Assembly (NCBI GenBank): GCA_037576215.1
Contig: JBANDB010000018.1
Span: 1,240,001 to 1,304,000, forward strand
Direction of reading: 5' to 3'
DNA length: 64,000 bases
DNA from: Armillaria gallica
Lineage: Eukaryota; Basidiomycota; Agaricomycetes; Agaricales; Physalacriaceae
How positions within the stretch are numbered: position 1 is the stretch's first letter; the number at the start of each line of letters is the position of its first letter. Shown here piece after piece: positions 22,776 through 33,745 of the stretch. The translations under genes were made by a program, and so were the position numbers. The notes under the pieces were generated by a model. It ran no database searches. It had not been told where the DNA came from and saw only the letters and a program-made list of their open reading frames with translations.

Positions 22776-25258
22776 CTAAGCGTCACCGGGGTCTCCCGCT
22801 CCCAACGAAGTAGCCTGACCTTTGGTGTTGTCTGAGTGGGCTGCATTGCCCAGATCGCCGCCTTTGTCCTCAACCTCCTCTTCAGGCAGTTCCTTCTTCC
22901 CCGTCCACAGCTCCTCAAAGTGCAAAGCTAAACGGCGGCATACATAGTCTGCCTGCTTCGACATGTATGCTCTGAGACCCTCTGCAAGAGCCGGATCTAG
23001 ATTGACACGGCCCTCCGTGCACGACTCCCACTCCTTGGCCAAATACTCCAAGCCAACTGTGACTCAGCGCTTTTCCTCAGCTACTAGTAAAACCTCCTCT
23101 TGCCATCAGTGCATTCGAGCATGACTTTTGAGCCACTCCAGTCGCATACCTGTAAACTGAATCAATAGCTAGCAACCCGATTCCAATGGGAAACGAACCT
23201 TCAGCTATTCCCTCATCCCCATCTGCGAGGGCACCCTGAACTCTCCATATCCATGATGTCACCTTCTTGCTGTCACCAGGCTTCACCAGAACCTCCTTCT
23301 GTTTCTTCTTTGAGTGGCCTTTCTTCATCTGCCACTTGGCTGGATTGTTGCTGATGTCGAATGTTGACCCAAAGTTTGACAAATCCGATGCCACAAGCTC
23401 TCGGAAATGATCCCACCAGTTTCCCTCAGGGTCCAGGGCAACAAGCGCTTCGCGTGCTGTCCGGTACTTGGCAACGGCCATGTTGCACTTTCGTTTCAGA
23501 CGTGCCAAAACGCCTTGCGCGCGGGTTGCATACTTCTGGCCGGTAGGTTTACTTGAATGGTTTGACTGTAACACATTCGTGGTCCGCAGACTTGCACGGA
23601 TATCACTCAAAGCGTCCGCACACTGTCCTTCCCGCAACCGTTGCTCCTTCTCCACAACACCTCCAAGACAGCCCCCTTTTTGCATTCGGCTGTCCAAGTC
23701 CGACGGCAACCACAGCTTCAGTTCCTCTGGTACAACTTGGGCCTGCTTGTTACGCCCCAGGATCCACGGCAAGCAAGGCATGTAGGAGGTTTGGACATTA
23801 CGAAGCTGCTTCACGAGCTTGAGAATGCGACGCCTCTTGTTGCCAATGTCTAGTGACTTTGCGGTAGTATTGGAGCTTGCAGCATCCTTCACAGCTAACC
23901 TCACGCGACGTCTGTCAGGCAAGATCAGTACTCGGCAAGAAATCACCTGAACAAAGAACTTACTGTTCTTCCTCGATGTAAAAGGCCAGAGCTAAAAAGC
24001 CACCGGGGCTTGTCAACTCGTCCAGCTCCGGGATGCCCTTTGCTATATTCTCCAGCTCCTCCTGTACTATCACCAACTTGATGTCTGCCTCCAAAATGTG
24101 TTTGAAAGTAACATAGTATGGGTTCGTACGAGAACGATCACGTTCCCACGCCTCCACCTCAGCCGTCCACTTAGAGACAAGACGGGGGTCCGGGAGAGCT
24201 TGCGTGAGCTCAATATGGGATTGAGATTGGAGCCGACACTGTTCCGCTGCCAGTTTCGCCTTCTTCGCCAGGCATACACCTTGCCAAAATTAATTAATTA
24301 CTAGTGCCAGCAGAGACACACGCTTACTCACCATGACCACAATGCTTCAGCCAATTGTGACTACCCAAGAGATCATCCTATGTATCGTGACGATGGCCGG
24401 GACCCATGACTTTGGTACACGAGGCGCATGAGTTCGTCTTTGACCAGGTACATTCCACCCCCTCACCATCTGTTTGTCCTGAACCCAGCTGAACATTCAT
24501 TGAGAGTTCACATTGACATTCCAACTTGTGACCTGGACAATGACATTTAGGGATGCTGTAAAACAGCAGCATATGAGGTGGGAGTCGCATTCGACGCTTG
24601 AGCTTCTTCATGCAAGAAGGCAGATTGATTTCCCACTGACAAGCAATGTCGTATGAGAACAGAATCTCGTCTAGTTCATGAAACTCTGTACAGCCTGACA
24701 GCATGACATAATCCATGTTGCAGTACCTGAAACGATGTGAGAACGGCTCTGGTGCTCCTGAGATCAGGACGTACCGCTCTCCCTTTTGTAAATCCCCTAT
24801 ACCCTGCGGATGTACAACCTCATGGCGAGTACACAAGCACATTGCGACCCCAATCGAACGACGTCCTGTCACATCTTTTGTCTCAGCATGGGCCAGAGTT
24901 TGGAAACCACTGCAGGTGCTTATCTATGGCTATGTTAATACCATGATTCCATCACAGCACTACCAAGACTTACATCGGTCTGAGTTACGTGCTTGAGAAT
25001 GTGCTTCTTGTATCTGTCAGGTTCGATGTAGTATGCCAAGCCCATGTGCAGGCCTGGGTCCACAGCGTCACTGGAACGAAACAGGTTGTACATGCGGAAG
25101 TTAGCATCCGAAGCGATGGTGGGCCGATAGATGAACCTAGACAGTGGCATCATGAGCGGGGCATGCTGGAAGATGTGGTCTCCCACTCCATACGAAGAGC
25201 CGAGGTCTGCCAGCCTCCTCAGACGGCATAGACGACGACATGATCCTCCCGTCACCAT
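22776..25258 (-). pseudogene. KDZ-family transposase, N-terminally truncated
   Basis: The minus-strand exon chain carries the three acidic blocks of the RNase H-like KDZ core: SDANFRM (around 25095), FSYDIACQW (around 24640) and TDGEGVECTWSKTN (around 24450), plus GVAMCLCTRHE and GIGDLQKGER. Introns of about 50 nt follow QTDV (near 24950) and KGER (near 24770). The C-terminal region (24300-22776) is helical and charged (AAEQCRL, PYYVTFKHILEAD, WLPSDLDSR, ending LRAYMSKQADYVCRRLALHF and ELWTG). It matches the C-terminus of the second transposase at 45770-45860. The N-terminal zinc-binding CxC region is absent. TGA stops near 23095 and 23065 interrupt the C-terminal exon. The enzyme would catalyse cut-and-paste DNA transposition in the nucleus, but this copy is dead. 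Confidence 0.8.
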
Positions 25259-26145
25259 CTAGACGTCATAACATCGCACACAGACTTCGGATAGCCTCTC
25301 CACTGCCCCCACCAGGCCCCCCATCTCCACAGATCGATCCTCAGTTGCTAGGCCTAGATGGCGGAATACCAGTGCTAGGACCCGCCGACACTCCGAACCC
25401 ATTCGTCATATCCATCTTTAATAACCCTGGTGCGACGGAATTGGGGATTCCTGGTTCGGGTAGCAAGCAACCAGAGCCAGCGACTGATGAGGATCAGATT
25501 GAAGAGAGCCGCTTGAGCGAACAGCCAGAGCCAGCAACTGATGAGGGTCAGATTGAGGAGTGTCACTTGAGTGAGCAAAGACCATCTCACCAGGACCAGG
25601 AGCCCACGCAGGATCAGTGGAAACCCAGAGATGCAGTGGTGATTGAGAAGGTCTCGTCATGGCTTCCCTGGTTCGTGGCCGCAAAGGAACATCTGGAAGA
25701 GCTGGGAGCGGGAGTGGAGTGGGTAACAATGCTAAAGCTTTGGACGGCTGTGGAGGGAAGGAGTGGGTTTTCGAATGACAGTCAGTCACGTTTCAGCAAG
25801 GTATCGTGGCCATACCAAGTGGATTACTGGGTACGGTATGGTCGGCGAAAAGACCAAGTCGTGAAGGATGTGGAGGAATTCGCCGGAAAGTGGTGGGGTT
25901 GGTGGAGGGAATTACAACCGGAATGGCGGCAGAAAGATGGTCCTTATATGGCCGCTGATCGGGTCAAGTCTGAGGGCGATTGGACTGCACTAAGGAAACC
26001 GGGTATCAACAGTTTCTATAGTGTGTTAGTGGCGCTTGCTTGGTGGGGAAATGCATTGCATGGCCAAGGAGGCTTGGCGCTGCGGGAGGATTGGATGGAA
26101 GCGATGAAGGATGTTGAGTGGGTTTTGCAGTGTATTCTAGATTAG
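25240..26145 (+). CDS. KDZ-element accessory protein, C-terminal half
   Basis: An uninterrupted 301-codon frame. The first third is proline-rich with an 18-residue tandem repeat (QPEPATDE.QIEE..LSE, twice, about 25465-25572). The C-terminal domain is tryptophan-rich: VSSWLPWFVAAKEHL, VEWVTMLKLWTAVE, AGKWWGWWRELQPEW, GDWTALRKPGINSFYSVLV and a final AMKDVEWVLQCIL. The same domain order ends the accessory gene of the 15-kb element (33746-34519; WTWWSSLQPKF, GDWEGMRLPGANSWLSVM, AVKDVKWVLSHLL). The first ATG is probably not the true start, because the N-terminal domains seen in the other copy are missing. Function unknown. Presence in both KDZ elements supports a transposon role. Confidence 0.6.
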   Translation: MILPSPSRRHNIAHRLRIASPLPPPGPPSPQIDPQLLGLDGGIPVLGPADTPNPFVISIFNNPGATELGIPGSGSKQPEPATDEDQIEESRLSEQPEPATDEGQIEECHLSEQRPSHQDQEPTQDQWKPRDAVVIEKVSSWLPWFVAAKEHLEELGAGVEWVTMLKLWTAVEGRSGFSNDSQSRFSKVSWPYQVDYWVRYGRRKDQVVKDVEEFAGKWWGWWRELQPEWRQKDGPYMAADRVKSEGDWTALRKPGINSFYSVLVALAWWGNALHGQGGLALREDWMEAMKDVEWVLQCILD

Positions 26146-26405
26146 GTGGTGACATTTTCGATGCGCTGACGTGTCTGGAGATTTTCTTGGATGCCCCGTA
26201 GCTAGTATTATGTGCAATCCATGATTTGAACGTGAATAAGCAATGTAAAGGGGTTTGGCATGCCCCTAACCCTACTGTACAGCCAAAATTGGAATTTCTA
26301 AGTAAATTGTTATTCATAATATAAAGTTAATTCATTTAATTCATTATAATAATGGCATGTGCTGCATGCAGTCATCCGGCAATTGCCATGAATGCGGACA
26401 TCAAG

Positions 26406-26451
26406 TGGTTATAACCAGAAGATGAGGCAAATGCCCAACTGGTTATAACCA
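26406..26451 (-). repeat. Twin-palindrome motif, copy e
   Basis: Two exact TGGTTATAACCA palindromes at 26406-26417 and 26440-26451 start 34 bp apart with GGCAAA between. Orientation is opposite to copy d at the other end of the small KDZ element. Confidence 0.7.
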
Positions 26452-26469
26452 CTATATTTTGGTCATTTA

Positions 26470-27276
26470 TTACCTTACAGCCTGGCGCAGCCGTGGTGGC
26501 AATAGGTCTGACCGCAGGCTGGGATACCGTAGTGTTGCTACAACACAACAATCAGCACCGCATAACTCGAATGTGCATATGGACCCATAACTCACCTCTC
26601 CACTGGGGCACTGGGAGCGCTGAAGATGCCGATGTAAGCTGTGTGATGCCAATAGTCAGAAAGGGAACGTACTTTGCATGGTAGGAGACGTGCGACATCC
26701 ACTCGCCATTGCAGATACAGACAGTTCTCAGATTCCACTGAGAACTCAGAATGACCTGCGAAGGGCATGCAGAGAGGCATTAAGAGTCAGGACGTGACGT
26801 GCTGAACCAAGTGAATGGAGATACTTACTGCCCTTACCAGAGGGTAGAACCCCTGGCATTTTGTGCCGGTAATCCTGTATGGCGATGAGTGTATAAAGGG
26901 TCCATGGCGGGGACGTCTGGTGCCAGGTGGGAGTACCAGGGATGCTGACATGCATCGCAAACAAGGTGCTGCAGATGGCTAGGCCCATGCAACTGTGTCA
27001 CATTAGAGAAGAACTCTTGACATTGGCAGGGCGAGATGCACTGCAAACAACGAGGAATTTTGCTGCTCATGTGGGCAATATTGGAACTGGAAGGACGGTG
27101 GAAGTGAAGTGTACAGAAGTCTGTTTCCGGCAGAGCGTTTTCAATATGAGCCCTAATAAGTAGGAGTATGTGGTGACTGGCCTCGTTTCAATATTTGGAA
27201 CAGAATCCGTCTGACATCTGACCTTCAGATCGTACTTCAGATTGTACTTACCAATGCAGACATATTTACTCGGCAC
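26470..27276 (-). CDS. Unrecognised cysteine-rich protein, possibly zinc-binding
   Basis: Possible start MPSKYVCI at 27276, an intron to around 27153, then a frame with LPETDFCTLHFHRPSSS and a cysteine block (RCLQCISPCQCQEFF, VCDACQHPWYSHLAP at 27070-26930), and further exons separated by short introns (donor near 26827, acceptor near 26760). The paired CxxC and CxxCxHPW motifs suggest a metal-binding domain. I do not recognise the family. The reading frame of the last exons is uncertain and the gene may be decayed. Confidence 0.35.
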
Positions 27277-27555
27277 ATGTGTTCATCCCCAATTCTGATG
27301 GAGGCGGCTTAGGTCGTAAATGGCAACAGAATTAAAGTCAAAAACAATCAGGCACATGGATGGCCCACGTGGGTACCAGCAAATGCCACACTCTGGGTGC
27401 ACACCCCCTCATTTGGCAATTAAGGGTTCAAGCTCGAGCAGGGCGATGTATGTTACTCTCCAAGAGTTCCAGGCAGAAACCCCCAAACTCAGAGACAGTT
27501 CCTTCAACCACCCTGCGCAAACTACCTGCTCATTGCCCTGACATTGCACCAACAC

Positions 27556-28990
27556 ATGGCAGCCTACCAAGTTCCAACTTTGCAAGTAAGTGTTCTCCCT
27601 GATGCTTGTGGGTTGTTCACTTACTCAATGCCCAGGATTCACAGACACTCTCGCAGGAGCTTGTTGACTCAGTTGTTGACTATGCTTGTGAAGACGGCAT
27701 GCAAGATGAGGATTTGAACATGGGGAACCTGGGTCTGGTATGTCGCACGACCTATGCCCATTCATGGGCAAACTTGTTCAAGAGGGTCAATGTCGATCCT
27801 TATTGTCCCGAGTGGAACAGCATTGCTGTGGGAGATTGGTTTGAAACGCCCATGCATAGGGAGCTGGCAGACTTCACCCGGGAACTTCAGTGGAGAGGCC
27901 TTGCGGAGCCCATCTTGATCGACAGAGTGCTCTCTCGGCTGAAAAAGGTCACGATGCTCATTCTATGGGAAAGCTATGAGTGGCCCACTACTACGCCCTG
28001 CCCAACACTCTGTCCTTCCATCGAGCATTTGGTGCTGGACACGGGAAACATCCAGACATCGGGTCTCTGTCACTTCCTCTGCTCCTTCCCCAATGTCAAG
28101 GCTATCGAGTTCATCCATGGTGCGGAGCTGGACCTGATGCGGAAAGCGGCACCCCTCCCGACACGAATTTGCGAGCTACATGTCAACCTCACCACTATAG
28201 TCGAAAATCAGCCTGAGGTCAAGGTTTTTTTGGAGGACTGGACCAGGGACCTGACGAATTTGAGGTCCTTGATGATCACAGCAGAGTGTGGTACCAACCT
28301 GAAGGTCGCCAAAGCTTTGATTCAATGGAACATGGAGAGCTTGGTGAGCTTAAGCTTCAATACTGGTTCGTGAATGTTGTTGAGCTGCTACCATGAGTGA
28401 CTGATATCCATCCATAGTGTGTTCCATCCGTTCCAATGCCTGGAGGGGAAAATATAATGTGCACAAATGCACAAATGTGCTTAGCTTGTCGTTGGGCGTG
28501 TTGGACGACAATGTGTTGAAGCTAGCAAAGATACTGCCAATGCTGCCGACAACTCGACTGAAGCAGCTGTGGGTGGATATTCACATCCTCATGCTCAACA
28601 ACAATAGCGATGATGTGGGCACGAGGAGTTGGGACTTATTTGACAGATTCATCCTGGTGCTAAAAGACTTTTTGGCAAGGTCGGCCATGGAGGAATTAGG
28701 CATAGGGTGTCATTACTATGGGGGCCAACCATATGCAACCAGCTGATGGGAAGTCGAGACGATTCTTGTTGGGCTCATTATCGCCTCTGTTCAGCTTGGA
28801 AGCCTTCGACAATCATCGTCTCAGGGAACTCGGCGTGCCCATATCTTGCTTGCTTCACGTTTCTTTCCTTCTCACCACTACTAAGGTAGCTCCTTTCTCA
28901 ATTCATCTGCTCGTTCTGTACTTAGTACATGTATTCCAGACTATGATATCAAAGCCACACAGCAATGGTACATATCTTAACCAGTGTCTC
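27556..28990 (+). CDS. F-box-like protein, probably frameshifted
   Basis: Start MAAYQVPTLQ (27556-27585), a 50-nt intron (27586-27635), then an exon to 28365 beginning DSQTLSQELVDSVVDYA and including LGLVCRTTYAHSWANLF, which resembles the agaricomycete F-box-like N-terminus (QELVD..V...SLVCRTW). A 52-nt intron (28366-28417) leads to an exon with LKQLWVDIHILML. The frame then stops at 28746 while a shifted frame (SRRFLLGSLSPLFSLEAF) continues, suggesting a one-base frameshift near 28740. F-box proteins recruit substrates to SCF ubiquitin ligases. The match is weak and there is no clear leucine-rich repeat. Confidence 0.4.
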
Positions 28991-30630
28991 TTGTGAGTGA
29001 CTGACTTTTCTCTTCAAACAGACGCATTCAAAGCTTCAAATTTTTATACCAGCTGCCCGGAGGTGAAATGACCGTCTGTCTCATCGAATGACGCGTCGCA
29101 GGTTGTACAATTGCCCCAAGATGACATATTGTGATCTGGCAAGCAGTGTTCAGGTATGCTCCGAGTCCTAGTTGCATTTTCTTGCTTGCTCACTTTTAAA
29201 ATGCCTTCTACTGAAAGAGCGAAGCTGGATAAAGACTTCTGTTAGCATGGTCTTGAATGTCGTGGGGGGAAGGGCCTACCATGAAGGGAATGGACGTCCC
29301 CAGAATTTTATGAGTTCGTATTTGTCCTTATTGTTTCCCATCAAGCCCACTCTCTGTCGACTTGCATTCATCTCTGCACACCTTCTCAGCTTCCTGCGTG
29401 CGCCCCGTATCTGGACAGCAGGTAGTGTAGTGCCCTATACCATATATCTTTTCGACCTCGCCCCGAATCACAGTTCGACAACCTGTACAGACAGCATTAT
29501 CGAGAATAATGAGATTCAGGAGCTAAAAGGTCAACAGTGAGGAGGATCTGTCAGTGCATCTGTTAGCCTCTGCCGGTGCTTTGAGTACATCCCAGCCTGT
29601 TGAGGATTCCCTTGTCCTCGCAGAAATGTATTGAGACCGTTTACCGGGAGGGAAAAGAATCAAGTTCATCATCGAAATCGACAGCGACCGGACGGCTCAA
29701 TGTGCCGGTGTGAAAATAATCAGGCCTTCTAATCTTGAGGTATCGAGGTGGCAGCAGGGAGAGCAGAAAGGTTAGCTTGCAAAGGAAATGAAGAGCATCT
29801 AGCAGATACCTGGCATGACATCCGATCAAGGGTGTGCTGGCTCTGGCCTTCGGAATAGGCTTAGGGGAACAACAGTTAAGGCAGGGAAAAACCAAGTACT
29901 AGAGTAATGGCTTCCCATAAACAGATGCATAGTGAGCTGGTCGAACAAAGAGTCAGAAACTGGAGAAAAAAAACAGCACTGCAGCAAAACCTTACTTTCG
30001 CTAGTACGTTAGTCGACATGCAGAAGATAATCTTTCTTCCACCAAAAATGAGAATGCATCACTGATTTCAGCGGATGCAGGAGTGGAGACGGAAATCAGT
30101 TGAGGAATCTCGTCTTCTGGATAAGGAAATGCCTCTGAAGAGATGATAGTCTGGTGCAACATGACATATGGATCTTCCGATCTTCAGATAGATTAGGGAT
30201 TGGAGAACAATAAGAACAGTAATTCTGGTTGTGGCTGATCAAGCAAGACCACAACATTTGACCGAGCCAAATCCTATAAATGATCTCAATAGATGGGACA
30301 GAAGTTCAAAGCTAGGACACAGAGATATCGGTACCTCCTTCACCGGCAAGACCTCCCAGAGCTGCACCTTGGATCTCGTGCCCATGCTCTCGATGGTTTG
30401 GACGTCGATAGCATTGACGTTACGATGACAAGATGCTCAGCAGTGGATGAAGACAACATTTGCAGGAAGAAAGGACAGCCGTTGGCTGATGGAAAGTCGA
30501 CACCATGAAGGTGTGTGTATTGACTATTCTAAGCTTTTCCCATGCTAACCGTTTGTTTCTGATTCGAAGATCTATGTCTACTCATACTCATGTCCTCCAA
30601 TAATTTCCTGATTCGTGTTGCCATTCTACA
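28991..30630. other. Stretch without a supportable gene
   Basis: Open frames at 29172-29540 (+), 29641-29895 (-) and 30231-30508 (+) show no motif or convincing exon chain. I see no RNA gene or repeat. This may be the decayed 3' part of the preceding gene plus intergenic sequence. Confidence 0.4.
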
Positions 30631-31149
30631 ATCTAAGATACACTCCCAGCCCCGTTACGCCAGCGAAACCACTCTGTACATGACCCGACTTCAGTCAAAA
30701 GGGAGCTGACACAACAAGATAGGCACTTACATGGTAATACCGATGTCAACGTGATCCTGGAGGTAATACTAGACGTTGTTTGGTAAATTGTGTCCCATAA
30801 CCAGGTGAAGCCATTGGAGAGCAATATCAATGGGAGGATGAGGGAACCATTTGTCGGCATGGTGAGCGTTACCATAATGAACAGATCCCAGATGGACTCC
30901 ACTGGCATCGAAAAGTTTGAGCGTCTTGTGTGAATGGTTTGGGTAGTGTCGGAGTGAACTGAATACCATAAGTGTTGAGTTCAGGCCCTCAACTTATTCT
31001 TACCAGACCGCAAGCACCCCAGGATGACCATTGAGAGCTCGGAAAATCTGGTCGTGGAACGCGTCCACCCGAGCGAGGACGAGGCGGCGGTTATTGGCGT
31101 TCCAGGCATCATGTTCACTAGTGGCGATGGCTATCGATATTGTGGTCAT
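30630..31149 (-). CDS. Unrecognised two-exon protein
   Basis: Minus-strand start MTTISIAIATSEHDAW (ATG 31147-31149), an exon ending at the donor near 31002 (LNGHPGVLAV), a short intron ending in TTCAG near 30962, then an exon with SLRHYPNHSHKTLKLFDASG and HHADKWFPHPPIDIALQWLH. Another donor may lie at 30776. The exon-intron joins are plausible but no family is recognised. It could be a fragment of a larger gene. Confidence 0.3.
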
Positions 31150-31297
31150 GTTGGATCTGGAAACGTTAGTAGAGCACGAGCAATATTGGGAAGCAAACTC
31201 ACCAGGATGGTCGAGTAGCTTAGAAGAGGTAAAGGTCAAATCTGGGCCGGAGCCCCAATTTATAGCCTGGTGGAGATATTTCCATTTATGGCAATGA

Positions 31298-31640
31298 GTG
31301 CCTATCCAGGTGCTTAACTGGCGTCATTGTTGGCACGTGTCAATGTCTTGATAAGATCAAGATAAAGGTGAGATTGATGATAAGATAATAGAGCACCTAT
31401 CCAGGCGCTTAACTGGCATTGTTGGCATGCGTCAATGTCTTGATAAGATCAAGATAAAGGTGGGATCAATGATAAGATAATAGAGGGCAGGCCAAGCATG
31501 GGGAGGGATAACTAAGAGAAGTATCCAGGCACTTGACTGGTATTGTTGGTGTGCGTTAATGTCATGATAAGATAAAGAGATAAAGAGATGGGAAGATCGG
31601 TGAGAAGATAAGAGAGGATATGGATTGGCAGGGCAAGCAT
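31298..31640 (+). repeat. Degenerate tandem repeat, three units of about 95-125 bp
   Basis: Three successive copies start CTATCCAGGTGCTTAACTGG (around 31299), CTATCCAGGCGCTTAACTGG (around 31397) and GTATCCAGGCACTTGACTGG (around 31520). Each is followed by a TTGTTGG..TCAATGTC segment and GATAAGAT-rich sequence. No gene is present. It lies about 450 bp outside the left end of the 15-kb KDZ element. Confidence 0.7.
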
Positions 31641-32106
31641 GGGGATGACTAAGAGAAGTATATGGGGGGATGCACCATTGAGAAACTATAGTGGGGCATG
31701 GCCAGCAGCAGTTGGGAAGTCTGAGAGCAACATGGTAGAACAGGGGGTACACCTCAGTCAGGTCATATAGAGAAGACTCGGGTGTGTGACAATTGGTGAC
31801 AATAGAGGCAGTAAAGAACCTGAGAGAAAAAGTACAGTTAAGACAAATGGTATTGCACCTTGTATCTACGGAAAAAGACAAGTATACAACATAATGAATA
31901 TGTATAGTATAGGTGAAAGTGGTATACAACTCAGGGTCCACTGTCCCAGTGCGCTGTCGGGCATGAAGCCAATGAAATATGTATGATCTTTAGTGGGCTT
32001 GAGGGGAAGCAGATCCCCAGCAGAAAGAGGATGTGAGAACGGTACAATGAGTGATGAAAACGTGTGGGCTGAGGATCATGTAGTTTGGCACCTATGGCAG
32101 GCCCTT

Positions 32107-32765
32107 TTATATATGCCAGACAGTCAATTGACAGGCCAGCTGATAAATCCAGACAGTCAATTGACTGGCCACCTCAATATAGTACTCGGCTTTGTCACAG
32201 CTGCTGGGGAGCGTTACAGCTCATCACGGCCCTCCCTCGCGCTTGTTGGGGTACAGCCATGCCTCCACTACTTGTCACGGCGCACGCGTGCCCCTCTGCT
32301 CAATATGGGCATGATTTTTCTGTTTTCGGAATCAGGTCCAAATGACCTCATTTCAATGGTGCATTTCTGTGACATCATTTCCAGGTCAGCGGGTAGGCTT
32401 CTTACTGCACCTCATTTTGGCCACCCCCCCGCGCACTGGGCTCGGGAATTTGCAATTCCGCTTCAAAAGTGAAAAATGCATTTTTTTTGCCTGGTTTTTT
32501 TTCGGTGGCTTCCGTTTTTGGAATCAGGTCTAAATGACCTCATTTTGATGGCGTATTTCTGTGACATCATTTTCGTGTCAGTGGGTAGGCTTCTTACCGC
32601 GCCTTATTTTGGCCACCCTCCCACGCACTGGGCTCAGGAATTTGCAATTCCGCTTCAAAAGTGAAAAATGCATGTTTTTTCTTGGTTTTCTCAGCACTTC
32701 GTATCTGCTACATAGCCACATCGACATGGATGATATTCTCAAAAACGTCGGCATCATTGCCATCC
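32107..32765 (+). repeat. Left terminal inverted repeat of the 15-kb KDZ element
   Basis: It starts TTATATATGCCAGACA and carries two exact GTCAATTGAC palindromes at 32123 and 32156, 33 bp apart. An inner part has tandem modules sharing GGGAATTTGCAATTCC(G/A)CTTC and AAAAGTGAAAAATG near 32450, 32640 and 32805. A third module extends to about 32870 on this side only. The rest matches the reverse complement of 46385-47041. Confidence 0.85.
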
Positions 32766-33745
32766 CTCATTTTGGCCGCCCCCCCATGCACTGGGCTCGG
32801 GAATTTGCAATTCCACTTCAAAAGTGAAAAATGTATTTTTTCGCTAGCTTTTTTCAGCGGTAGGTAGCGACCACATATCCGGCTGTATTGCAGCACACTT
32901 GTAAGAAATGTTGGCATGTCCCAAAATGGAAATACCCTGCCAATCCGCTCAATACTGGCCTCATCTGGCAGTATTTGGCCGAAATCACTCAAAAAAAAAG
33001 GAACGAACTTCAATAAAAGAATAGAATACATTGACATATGAGACGAGGCTGGATGGACACAATCCAACAGGATGACGTTCTCACAGGTGCTCTCAACATA
33101 CCTCTCTGGCAATTGTAACAAAACTGCCATCTCCCACTCTCAGCTTCGATCTGCCTGGCCATGTGATTTCCATCACATTCCCTTCGTCCTCCCACCCCTA
33201 CATCTCAGTCTCCTCCCACCAAGCTTGTCCACCCACCACGTTCTCTCTGTCACATCGTGCTCCCCGTTCATGGTATCTGTGCAGCTGTGTGTCATAGTGT
33301 TGACGGAAATAACGAATGGTTTAGGTTTATAATGCCTCAGCCATCTTGGCTTGTATAGCATCGCAATCATCAACAGTTCACTGCACAGCCAAGGTTAGCC
33401 CTGAAAGCAAAACATAAATGTATAACCAATAACTTACCGGAATACAGGGTCCTCGAGGTAGCCGACGTCTACCATCTTTCAAGCTGATTCGTGTGGGTTT
33501 GAATGACTTCATTTGGTTGGTTAGAGGGAGGATGGTGATGGACGAAAAGTTGTTTGTTAGATCACCCGATCATACCTCACTTCTTGAACGCCGTCCTATA
33601 CATGATGCCTCAACACTTCCACGAACTTCTGGGCATCAAATCTGTTTTTCAAATAAATATACATCATACAAAAGAAATAGCTACAAGTTCAAACAGTGAG
33701 ATAACGATGCTAGGGCAAAATATAGAAACGAATCACTGATGAAGC

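Larger units (their letters stand above)
22513..26456. mobile_element. Small KDZ transposon (about 3.9 kb)
   Basis: The segment is bounded by oppositely oriented twin-palindrome motifs (copies d and e). It contains a KDZ transposase on the minus strand and the C-terminal half of a KDZ accessory gene on the plus strand, which overlap head to head at 25240-25258. Both genes lack their 5' parts compared with the 15-kb element in this window, so the middle appears to have been deleted and the element is non-autonomous. Exact ends and target duplication are not resolved. Confidence 0.6.

Noticed and set aside
31298..31640. CRISPR-like array
   Set aside because: Units are about 95-125 bp, imperfect and without unique spacers of constant size, and the genome is eukaryotic.
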